Positions 43,695 to 50,540 of a stretch of DNA of 50,540 bases are shown here, piece after piece; within the stretch, counting starts at the first letter, position 1, and every line of letters starts with the position of its first letter. The DNA comes from Rikenella microfusus (GTDB taxonomy: Bacteria > Bacteroidota > Bacteroidia > Bacteroidales > VadinHA17). The position numbers and the translations under genes are program-made. Below the pieces are notes generated by a model that was not told the origin of the DNA, searched no databases, and saw only the letters and a list, made by a program, of their open reading frames with translations. Location of the stretch: NCBI GenBank assembly GCA_020722575.1, contig DYKN01000019.1, positions 1 through 50,540 of the forward strand. Reading direction: 5' to 3'.

Positions 43695-45092
43695 ATGATT
43701 GGAAGACCTGGTAAAAACTTTTTTATGATTCAGACAAGACCGAAAATACTCCTGTTTACTTTTTTCATATTGATTCTTTTCATTTCAAGTTGCATGGATA
43801 AGAGTACTATGCGGGAATTCTATTTAAGCCCGTCGGGGAATGACAGTGCTTCTGGCTCAATTCAAAATCCCTGGAAATCAATTGATAGGCTTAATTCAGA
43901 AATACTTCATTCGGGCGACAGAATCTTTTTTGAGGGCGGAAAATGTTTTGCCGGAACCATAATTATTGATTCATCTGATGCTGTTTTTGATACTAATTAT
44001 TTAGTTATAGACTCGTACGGAAAAGGAAGAGCCATTATTGACGGAGGAAATTCTGCTGGAATACATATCAATAGGGTAACCAGTTTTATAATTAAAAATC
44101 TGATTGTTAAAGGAACCGGAAGGAAAGAAGGAAATAATTCAGATGGTGTATTAATTGAGGAAAGCAGGGATTTTACTATTGACAGTCTTGAAGTGTATGG
44201 TTTTCAGCATTCAGGTGTACACATTCGCGATTGCAAGGATGCAAAGTTGATAAACATTATTGCGCACGACAACGGATTTGCAGGGATTCATGTTACTTCA
44301 CGGTTCGGAAATCACCCGAAAATTTATGGTAATGAAAAAATTTACATAGGATATTCAGTTGCGTACAATAATCCGGGAGATCCGACAGTAATAAACAATC
44401 ACAGCGGGAACGGAATACTTGCCTCTTCGGTTAAAGGCGGAATGATAGAATATTGTGAGGCATACGAAAATGGATGGGATATGCCGTGGACCGGTAACGG
44501 GCCCGTCGGGATCTGGATATGGGACTGCACTGACTTTATCATTCAACATTGTATTGCACATCATAATAAAACAAATCCTGTGGCAAAAGATGGCGGCGGA
44601 TTCGACCTCGATGGGGGAGTGTCAAATTCCGTCATCCAGTATTGCCTTTCATATTACAACCATGGTGCAGGTTACGGACTTTTTGAATTCGGAGCAGCAA
44701 AACCCTGGCAGAAAAATATTATTCGCCACAATGTAAGCTATAATGATGGCTTAATAAACGAAGGTTCAGTAGCCGTATGGAAAGCTAAAAATGCAGGTAT
44801 CATGAAAGATTGTGAAATTTATAACAACACTTTCGTTAATGATACGGTAAAGGGCATTGCAGTCTCTCTGATTACCAATTGCGAAGGAATAATCTTTTCT
44901 GATAACGTTTTTCTTTTTACAGGTTCATTTACTTCTAAAGGTCAGATTATTAAAAATGAGAAATTTGTTTTGAACTGTTTCTGGAACCCTACCGGAAAAG
45001 TAAACCTTCCGGCTGACATGCTTGAAGATAACATTGTTGCAAACCCGGGGACTGAGAGATTTAAAAGCTTTTTGAGAAAACTTAAATCCTAA
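43695..45092 (+). CDS. Right-handed beta-helix lipoprotein, possible polysaccharide lyase/hydrolase
   Basis: A 465-residue protein; an alternative ATG at 43725 gives a shorter N-region and is equally likely. The lipobox is FISSC. The mature part starts with REFYLSPSGNDSASGSIQNP then WKSIDRLN, the usual opening of secreted pectate-lyase-like beta-helix proteins. Repeating strand units follow (FIIKNLIVKGTG, FTIDSLEVYGFQ, GVHIRDCKDAKLINIIAHDN, WDCTDFIIQHCIAHHN, GGFDLDGGVSNSVIQYCLSYYN, GYGLFEFG). The GGFDLDGG and GAGYGLFEFG loops are well conserved in this group. Such proteins are PL9/GH28-like or substrate-binding; no catalytic set can be fixed. It precedes the second GH2 gene by 140 bp. Confidence 0.78.
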   Translation: MIGRPGKNFFMIQTRPKILLFTFFILILFISSCMDKSTMREFYLSPSGNDSASGSIQNPWKSIDRLNSEILHSGDRIFFEGGKCFAGTIIIDSSDAVFDTNYLVIDSYGKGRAIIDGGNSAGIHINRVTSFIIKNLIVKGTGRKEGNNSDGVLIEESRDFTIDSLEVYGFQHSGVHIRDCKDAKLINIIAHDNGFAGIHVTSRFGNHPKIYGNEKIYIGYSVAYNNPGDPTVINNHSGNGILASSVKGGMIEYCEAYENGWDMPWTGNGPVGIWIWDCTDFIIQHCIAHHNKTNPVAKDGGGFDLDGGVSNSVIQYCLSYYNHGAGYGLFEFGAAKPWQKNIIRHNVSYNDGLINEGSVAVWKAKNAGIMKDCEIYNNTFVNDTVKGIAVSLITNCEGIIFSDNVFLFTGSFTSKGQIIKNEKFVLNCFWNPTGKVNLPADMLEDNIVANPGTERFKSFLRKLKS

Positions 45093-45232
45093 TTATGTTT
45101 CTTTAAGAAAGGATTACATGATTGATTAAACTTTTCTAAATCTTATTACTCAAAATGAGTTATCAATCTTTTTATCAATGCTTTTTAATAAATTGCTATT
45201 GCATTAACAATAACCAATCCGTTAATATAATT

Positions 45233-47689
45233 ATGACAAAGTTTAATGTCGGTACCTGCTTTTTAACTTTATTTTTAATTACAGGTTGTTCTGATAACCA
45301 GGGAAAATATAGTTTATTCCAGACTTTGCCTACTTCAGAACGCAGTATAGTACTTTTTGATGACTCCTGGTCTTTTTACAGGGGTGATATTGCCGGAGCA
45401 GAAAATCCCGGTTTTGATGATTCGGACTGGAGAAAGGTTGACCTTCCTCATGACTGGAGTATTGAAGATATCCCGGGTACTGAATCGCCCCTCGATTCTG
45501 CAGCCATAGGGGGAATAGATGCCGGTTACTTTACGGGAGGGACGGGATGGTATCGGAAGTCTTTTTTTGTCCCATCAGCATTAAAGGGCAAAACTTTTAT
45601 AATTCACTTCGAAGGTATTTATATGAATTCAGACGTCTGGTTCAATGGTCACTACCTAAGTAATCATCCTTACGGTTACACTTCATTTTTGTATGATCTG
45701 AGCGGTCTGGTAAGACCAGGCAAAACTAATATACTTGCTGTAAAAGTAAAAAACGAGGGCAGGAACAGTAGATGGTACAGCGGGTCGGGCATATATCGTC
45801 ATGTGTGGATGATAATCAAAAATCAAGTTCATTTTCCTGAATGGTCAGTTTCTGTGACCACTGATGCTGTAACAACAGAAAAGGCAGATGTCTATGTAAG
45901 TGGGAAAGTTATTAACAGAGAGATGTCAGATGCTGATCTCAGGATAGAAATTAATCTCTATAATCCTTCAGGTAAACAGGAATTTAATGCTGTCCATGAT
46001 ATTTATATTAAAAAAGATTCTGAGGAGGACTTCGGGATAATGCTTTCTGTTGATAAACCCGATTTATGGTCTCCTGATAATCCTGCACTTTATAGTGCGG
46101 TATCGGAAGTTTATGAAAAGAATGAACGCGAACATCTATTGCTAAAGGATCGGATTGTGACAACTTTCGGAATCAGGACATTTACAGTTGATTCAGAAAA
46201 AGGTTTTTTACTGAATGGTAAACCGATTAAGCTTAAGGGAGGATGTGTACATCATGATAATGGTCCTCTTGGTGCTGCAGCATTCGATAGAGCTGAAGAA
46301 AGAAGGGTTCAGTTGCTAAAGGCATCTGGCTTTAATGCTATCAGATGTGCCCATAATCCACCATCTCCTGCATTTCTTGATGCATGTGACAGATATGGTA
46401 TGCTGGTAATTGATGAGGCATTCGATATGTGGCGGGAACAGAAAAACCCTGATGATTACCACAGATGGTTTGATGAATGGTGGAAAAAAGATATCGAAAG
46501 TATGGTTCTGCGCGACAGGAACCATCCTTCAGTAATTATGTGGAGTATAGGCAATGAAGTCCCGGAACGCGGTAAACCTGAAGGTGCAGAACTTGCTCAT
46601 GAAATTGCAGAATATGTGAAAGAACTCGATCCAACCCGTCCTGTTACATCCGCGGTAAATTCTGTCACACCTGATAAAGATCCTTATTTTTCAGCACTCG
46701 ATATATGTGGATATAACTACGCGGTAGAAAAATATGTGAGCGACCATAAACGATTACCTGAAAGAATAATCTTCGGTAGCGAGTCATTTCCTTTTGAAGC
46801 TTATGACTATTGGATGGCAACCCTCAAAAATCCATGGGTTATTGGAGATTTTGTCTGGACGGCCTTTGATTATCTCGGTGAGGTAAGCATTGGATGGATG
46901 GGATATCCACACAAAGGAAGTTTTTATCCGTGGAACCACGCATACTGCGGTGATATCGACATCTGTGGATTTAAAAGACCACAATCGTTTTATCGTGACG
47001 CTTTGTGGAATGAGAAAAAAACAGTTTCAGTTTTCGTAAAGCCTCCGGTTCCATCCTTTCTTCCTAACCCAGACAGGGCTGAATGGAGCAAATGGCACTG
47101 GGAGGATGTGGTCGCTTCTTGGAACTGGAAGGGATACGAAGGAAAACCTTTAAAAGTAATTGTTTACAGCAACTGTGATGAGACCGAACTTATTCTTAAC
47201 GGCCGTTCTATTGGGAAAAAGAAGACGGGAAGAGAGAATAGATTTAATGCAACATGGGAAGTGCCTTATGATCCGGGAACAATCACTGCTAAGGGCTATA
47301 CAGGATCTATTGCTGTGGCATCATCAGAGCTTAAAACTGCTGGTGATCCTGTTAAGATAAATTTATCTCCTGACCGTACTGAGATTAAATCAGGAAGACA
47401 GGATCTGAGTTATGTTACCGTTGAACTTGTCGATATTAATGGCATAAGAAATCCATCAACAGATAATCTTGTAAAGTTTTATATTGAAGGTCCTGGTGAA
47501 ATTATATCAGTGGGCAGTTCAAATCCAATGAGTACGGAAAGCTATAAGAGACCTCAACGAAAGGCATGGCAGGGAAGATGTATGGTAATTGTCAGGTCAG
47601 GTAATGATAGTGGAATAATAAAGCTGAGGGCAGAGTCGGAAGGACTTGAGGCTTGTGAAGTGGAGATTAAATGTATTGGAACCGAATAA
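45233..47689 (+). CDS. Glycoside hydrolase family 2 lipoprotein (beta-galactosidase-like)
   Basis: An 818-residue enzyme starting at the ATG at 45233, which gives a lipobox (FLITGC, Cys19); the in-frame ATG at 45155 would bury it. Domain order equals that of the 22176 enzyme: sugar-binding jelly roll (WRKVDLPHDWSIED, GTGWYRKSF, WYSGSGIYRHVWM), immunoglobulin-like domain, TIM barrel with KPIKLKGGCVHHDNGPLG, then C-terminal beta-domains. Acid/base is Glu442 (SIGNEV) and nucleophile Glu517 (FGSESFP). It differs from the first copy in the barrel loops (MWREQKNPDD, YLGEVSIGWMGYP) and in being lipid-anchored, so the two probably have different linkages. It follows the beta-helix gene. Confidence 0.92.
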   Translation: MTKFNVGTCFLTLFLITGCSDNQGKYSLFQTLPTSERSIVLFDDSWSFYRGDIAGAENPGFDDSDWRKVDLPHDWSIEDIPGTESPLDSAAIGGIDAGYFTGGTGWYRKSFFVPSALKGKTFIIHFEGIYMNSDVWFNGHYLSNHPYGYTSFLYDLSGLVRPGKTNILAVKVKNEGRNSRWYSGSGIYRHVWMIIKNQVHFPEWSVSVTTDAVTTEKADVYVSGKVINREMSDADLRIEINLYNPSGKQEFNAVHDIYIKKDSEEDFGIMLSVDKPDLWSPDNPALYSAVSEVYEKNEREHLLLKDRIVTTFGIRTFTVDSEKGFLLNGKPIKLKGGCVHHDNGPLGAAAFDRAEERRVQLLKASGFNAIRCAHNPPSPAFLDACDRYGMLVIDEAFDMWREQKNPDDYHRWFDEWWKKDIESMVLRDRNHPSVIMWSIGNEVPERGKPEGAELAHEIAEYVKELDPTRPVTSAVNSVTPDKDPYFSALDICGYNYAVEKYVSDHKRLPERIIFGSESFPFEAYDYWMATLKNPWVIGDFVWTAFDYLGEVSIGWMGYPHKGSFYPWNHAYCGDIDICGFKRPQSFYRDALWNEKKTVSVFVKPPVPSFLPNPDRAEWSKWHWEDVVASWNWKGYEGKPLKVIVYSNCDETELILNGRSIGKKKTGRENRFNATWEVPYDPGTITAKGYTGSIAVASSELKTAGDPVKINLSPDRTEIKSGRQDLSYVTVELVDINGIRNPSTDNLVKFYIEGPGEIISVGSSNPMSTESYKRPQRKAWQGRCMVIVRSGNDSGIIKLRAESEGLEACEVEIKCIGTE

Positions 47690-47700
47690 TAGTCCTAAGA

Positions 47701-47917
47701 AAAATATTTCGCCCTTTCAGGGCTTTATGGAGGTATTCTGGTCTTATTTTGGATGGACTTCGTCCGTCTGTATGATAGATGCCCTTTCAGGGCAAGAGGA
47801 AATATGAGGCATTCCTCTTCATCATGCCCTGTAAGGGCTTGATATCATAGAGACAGGACGCAGTCCTGCCTCCAAAATCCTCCAAACCCATTACGCCCTG
47901 AAAGGGCAAAATATTTT
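47701..47917. mobile_element. MITE/REP-like nested palindromic element, no coding capacity
   Basis: The ends are imperfect inverted repeats: AAAATATTT then CGCCCTTTCAGGGC at 47701-47723 on the left, and GCCCTGAAAGGGC then AAAATATTTT at 47895-47917 on the right, with similarity extending to GGACTTCGTCC inside left and GGACGCAGTCC inside right. The middle holds a second palindrome: GCCCTTTCAGGGC, AAGAGGAA, a short loop, TTCCTCTT and GCCCTGTAAGGGC. Thus four copies of one 13-bp palindrome are arranged symmetrically. It lies exactly between convergent genes. No transposase is present in the window, so it would be non-autonomous. Confidence 0.75.
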
Positions 47918-47931
47918 AGAGACATGATATT

Positions 47932-49422
47932 TTATACGAAAAACCTTGCAATGCGTTTATTAAAGACAATTAGGAGAATGAGTACAATACCCCATTGAAA
48001 AATACACGACATAAAAGAAAATTCCCTGAAAGGATTATACCATTCGCCCGGTACGAACGACTGCGCCAGCCACCAGATAATCAGAACCGTAGCAGCCAGT
48101 GGAACAAACCACGTTATGTTGTAATTCCACCATTTCCCAAGCATCAAATCATTTGGATGCTGATTGATTTCAGATCTTATTTCCTGTACGCCCTGTTTAA
48201 TTATCATCATGGCAATGAGAGCTCCTGAAATCATCAGAGCAACACCCCAGACAAAATCCTGGTTTGAAAGCAGATTAAGGCTCCTCGCTGAGGGGATCCC
48301 AAATATGAAAACCAGAACTGCAATTATCAGAATTGCCCTGTTCCTTTTTATTCCGGCATCAACCATTACCCTCGACGGCAGTTCAAGCATGGCAATAAGT
48401 GATGTAAATCCTGCGAATGTAAGTCCGAGAAAAAATATTGCCGCAAGAATACCACCGCCAAACATTTTACTGAATAACTGAGGCATCCATATAAATGTTA
48501 ATCCGGTTGAAGCCGGTCCGCTTTCTCTCATTATTTCTAGAATCCTGATGTCCGACATACCCATTTCATGTTTCAGGACAGAGAAAACAGTTCCGAAAAC
48601 CATTATTCCGGAAAGTATTGATACAGTGTTGTTGCCAATTCCCGTCAGGAACGCATTACTCACACATCCGTGTTCTTTTTTCATATATGCTGCATAGGTC
48701 ATGAAGAGCCCCCAGCCAGCGCCTGTGTCCCAGGCATTCTGAGTAAGTGCATCGATCCATGTTCTGGTATTGCCAAGTTGCTTCAAATCGGCAGTGAAAA
48801 GATATTTAAGTCCTGCACCTGCTCCCGGAAGAGTAACTGCACGAATTACGCATATTATTACAATTAGTAACAGCGATGGTATGAGAATCTTGTTTGCTTT
48901 CTCAATTGAATTAACCCCTTTCCAGATTACAAGTGCGCCCAATAAGATGGCCATAAGATGAGTTATTATTGGCCAGTAACCCGACTGGTACTGATTCCAA
49001 ACAGCCATTGCTGAGCCCAAATCTGCCGGCAGTGAATGTGTGGCCATATAGATAAAATAATAAGCACACCATCCCACAACAACTGAATAATAAAATGTGA
49101 TGGCAAGAGGAACAAAAGCAACAAATGAACCAATCCAGGCAAATCTCTTACTCATGGCTTTAATAAACACATTAATTACCCCTGAACGGTGCCTTCGGCC
49201 CGATGCATATTCGGCAATTATCAATGGGATACTCCAGAGAAAAAGGAATATAACCCATGAAATCAGAAAAGCGCCTGAACCTGAATCACCTGTGTTCTGC
49301 GCTGCTATTCTCGGGAAACGCCAGATATTGCCTGTGCCTACAGCAATGCCGAGTGCACTCAGTATTAATCCTGCACGTGAAGAAAATCGCTGTTCTGTTG
49401 AATTATCCGGTGATTTTAACAT
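47932..49422 (-). CDS. Neurotransmitter:sodium symporter (SNF) family transporter
   Basis: A 496-residue inner-membrane protein with about 12 hydrophobic segments. SNF hallmarks are present: FSSRAGLILSALGIAVGTGN then IWRFPRIAAQNTG (the Na+ and substrate site in segment 1), ITFYYSVVVGWCAYYF, TWIDALTQNAWDTGAGWG (segment 6) and FFLGLTFAGFTSLIAMLE (segment 8). Bacterial SNF proteins such as LeuT or MhsT import amino acids with sodium. It is not obviously linked to the sugar genes. Its 5' leader carries a perfect hairpin (49436-49455), and the gene ends next to the nested-palindrome element. The substrate is unknown. Confidence 0.92.
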   Translation of the reverse strand: MLKSPDNSTEQRFSSRAGLILSALGIAVGTGNIWRFPRIAAQNTGDSGSGAFLISWVIFLFLWSIPLIIAEYASGRRHRSGVINVFIKAMSKRFAWIGSFVAFVPLAITFYYSVVVGWCAYYFIYMATHSLPADLGSAMAVWNQYQSGYWPIITHLMAILLGALVIWKGVNSIEKANKILIPSLLLIVIICVIRAVTLPGAGAGLKYLFTADLKQLGNTRTWIDALTQNAWDTGAGWGLFMTYAAYMKKEHGCVSNAFLTGIGNNTVSILSGIMVFGTVFSVLKHEMGMSDIRILEIMRESGPASTGLTFIWMPQLFSKMFGGGILAAIFFLGLTFAGFTSLIAMLELPSRVMVDAGIKRNRAILIIAVLVFIFGIPSARSLNLLSNQDFVWGVALMISGALIAMMIIKQGVQEIRSEINQHPNDLMLGKWWNYNITWFVPLAATVLIIWWLAQSFVPGEWYNPFREFSFMSCIFQWGIVLILLIVFNKRIARFFV

Positions 49423-49435
49423 TGCATCTGTTTCT

Positions 49436-49455
49436 TATAGCCATCTTTGGCTATA
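49436..49455 (-). repeat. Perfect hairpin in the leader of the SNF transporter gene
   Basis: TATAGCCA pairs with TGGCTATA around a TCTT loop, ending 14 bp before the start codon on the minus strand. It could affect translation or be a protein-binding palindrome. No T-run follows it, so it is not a terminator. Confidence 0.5.
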
Positions 49456-49497
49456 AAGATAATTTTTTCTTTTCTGCAAATGTCAACCGAATAAAAT

Positions 49498-49505
49498 CAA
49501 ATTTA
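49498..49505 (-). promoter_or_regulatory. Possible -7 element for the SNF transporter gene
   Basis: On the minus strand the site reads TAAATTTG, matching TAnnTTTG. It lies 76 bp upstream of the start codon, and the hairpin would then fall inside the leader. A good -33 element was not found. Confidence 0.4.
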
Positions 49506-49540
49506 TTTTGGACAAAAGATAAAAGACCAGCGACACCTAA

Positions 49541-50194
49541 TTATGCAATTTTTCTGTCATAATCTTCTTTAATCGGTTCATTCAGGTGTTCGGATATTAC
49601 AAACTTTACTGTAAGAATCAGCCCGATTATTGCGGGTTTTTGAGCTATCTGCTGATAAGCAGAATTAATAAAATATAAGTATGCATAAGGAAGTATAGTC
49701 AAGTTAAGTATAAGGAAGTAGATTAAAGCAAAATTCTTTATGCCTGAATGATATATTTCATTAATTCTTGCTAAACTGAATATCCATAGTGATCCGAAAA
49801 TCATTGCTCCTCCAAGTGAGTGTATACTGTTAATAATATCACATGGCAGCATAAGAAGAATAAATCCTACACCACAAATCCTGAAAAGTAACCTAAAAAA
49901 TTTATTGATATAAAAACTCGAAATTCTAAAACATATGAAAGAATTAAACAGGCTTCCTGCTAAAAAGATCAAAAATGATACAATGTTGGGATTTCCTCCG
50001 GGCGTTCTTAACATACCAATGTAACTGTATGTATATTCCCATAAACGAAACCTTTCCCCGTATGTAATAAAACCTGCTATAAAAACCAGAATTATGGACA
50101 CCAGAAGATAATCAAAGTACCTGGTAATTTTAAAATAGGTCTCAGCATTATAATTGTTATCTGGGAAATCCATCTTATATTTTTTATTTAACAC
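49541..50194 (-). CDS. Six-segment integral membrane protein of unknown function
   Basis: A 217-residue protein; the ATG at 50173 (MDFPDN) is an alternative start. About six hydrophobic segments are visible, including LLVSIILVFIAGFITYG, VSFLIFLAGSLFNSF, LLFRICGVGFILLMLP and GAMIFGSLWIF. The segments YTYSYIGMLRTPGG and a His in NSIHSLGGA lie in loops. The pattern recalls DUF998 or DRAM-like small membrane proteins, but the match is not firm. It lies upstream of the SNF transporter gene on the same strand with a 118-bp gap. Function not assigned. Confidence 0.65.
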   Translation of the reverse strand: MLNKKYKMDFPDNNYNAETYFKITRYFDYLLVSIILVFIAGFITYGERFRLWEYTYSYIGMLRTPGGNPNIVSFLIFLAGSLFNSFICFRISSFYINKFFRLLFRICGVGFILLMLPCDIINSIHSLGGAMIFGSLWIFSLARINEIYHSGIKNFALIYFLILNLTILPYAYLYFINSAYQQIAQKPAIIGLILTVKFVISEHLNEPIKEDYDRKIA

Positions 50195-50540
50195 CTTTAA
50201 ATTAATTAATTACAACCAAAAAGCCAAATATTTTATCATAATTTTTCAGGATTATTTTAATGCAATACTTCTATTTGTCCTTGTCAGTATGAATTACTCA
50301 TCTCTATAATACTTTAAAATATTTTTTAGGCCCGACCAGACAATTGCTGCCCAAAAGTCCAGAATACAAATTTTTAAATCAAAATAGAAATATTTTTATC
50401 TCAATCTGATATTTTTATTTAATTTCTATAATTTAGTCATTGATTTATTATTTTTTTGTTTCTGAAAGACATATTAAAGTTATGTTTAATAAAAATTAAT
50501 TATTTATCAGATACTTATAGCATTTTTTATTATGCTATTT
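50195..50540. other. Gene-free AT-rich end of the window
   Basis: No open reading frame, hairpin terminator or promoter pair could be supported in this stretch. It is strongly T- and A-rich and may hold the upstream region of a gene beyond the window. Confidence 0.5.

Noticed and set aside
1..50540. tRNA, rRNA or integrated phage/insertion sequence
   Set aside because: No gap shows a tRNA-like fold by eye, and no transposase, integrase or phage structural gene was recognised among the reading frames.

Overview
The window looks like a chromosomal carbohydrate-utilisation region of a Bacteroidota bacterium, probably a glycan-degrading member of the Bacteroidales or Marinilabiliales type. The evidence is a SusD-family protein with its companion lipoprotein, TAnnTTTG-type promoter sequences, an AT-rich background, many exported lipoproteins and twin-arginine proteins, and families typical of this phylum (BNR_4, PL10, GH2, DUF1080, DUF6807, ThuA, CstA, exported Gfo/Idh/MocA dehydrogenases). 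The genus cannot be named from sequence alone. No rRNA, tRNA, CRISPR array, transposase or phage gene was seen.

Layout. (1) 1-6353: the end of a polysaccharide utilisation locus. It holds a SusD C-terminal part (cut by the window edge), a DUF1735/DUF4361-like lipoprotein and a terminator, then a BNR_4 propeller protein, an STN-domain/esterase fusion and, on the opposite strand, a PL10 pectate lyase. Together they suggest pectin or another uronate polysaccharide. (2) 6368-17632: an outer-membrane barrel protein (minus), then a co-directional plus-strand run: UDP-glucuronate decarboxylase, a tetraheme cytochrome c fused to an FGE-like domain, two exported Gfo/Idh/MocA oxidoreductases, a ThuA-like lipoprotein, a GT2 polyprenyl-phosphate glycosyltransferase, a GT-C/TPR membrane glycosyltransferase and a small anchored protein, closed by a terminator. 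(3) 17735-21966 (minus): DUF1080, sugar isomerase, Gfo/Idh/MocA and an exported sugar isomerase. (4) 22176-32433: GH2, a roughly 1.2-kb gene-free AT-rich gap containing a 17-bp-period tandem array, lipoprotein isomerase, Gfo/Idh/MocA, amidohydrolase, FAD oxidoreductase (minus) and a GH35-like enzyme. (5) 32572-40369: CstA-type transporter, SGNH hydrolase, a decayed esterase pseudogene, two exported Gfo/Idh/MocA proteins, DUF6807 protein and an exported isomerase. (6) 40388-50540: a large metalloprotease/propeller/barrel protein (minus), a beta-helix lipoprotein, a second GH2, a nested-palindrome MITE-like element, a sodium-symporter-family protein and a small membrane protein.

How the genes may work together. 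Besides classical hydrolases and lyases (two GH2, GH35-like, PL10, beta-helix protein, esterases), the window repeats one enzyme set: Gfo/Idh/MocA dehydrogenase, TIM-barrel sugar isomerase/epimerase-like protein and DUF1080 protein. This is the enzyme kit of the stepwise oxidation, elimination and hydration route for breaking glycosidic bonds through 3-keto sugars. Many members carry twin-arginine or lipoprotein signals, so part of the chemistry should occur outside the cytoplasm with cofactor-loaded folded enzymes. A membrane-anchored tetraheme cytochrome fusion starts the stretch holding two of these exported dehydrogenases. An electron-transfer link between them is my main speculative proposal.
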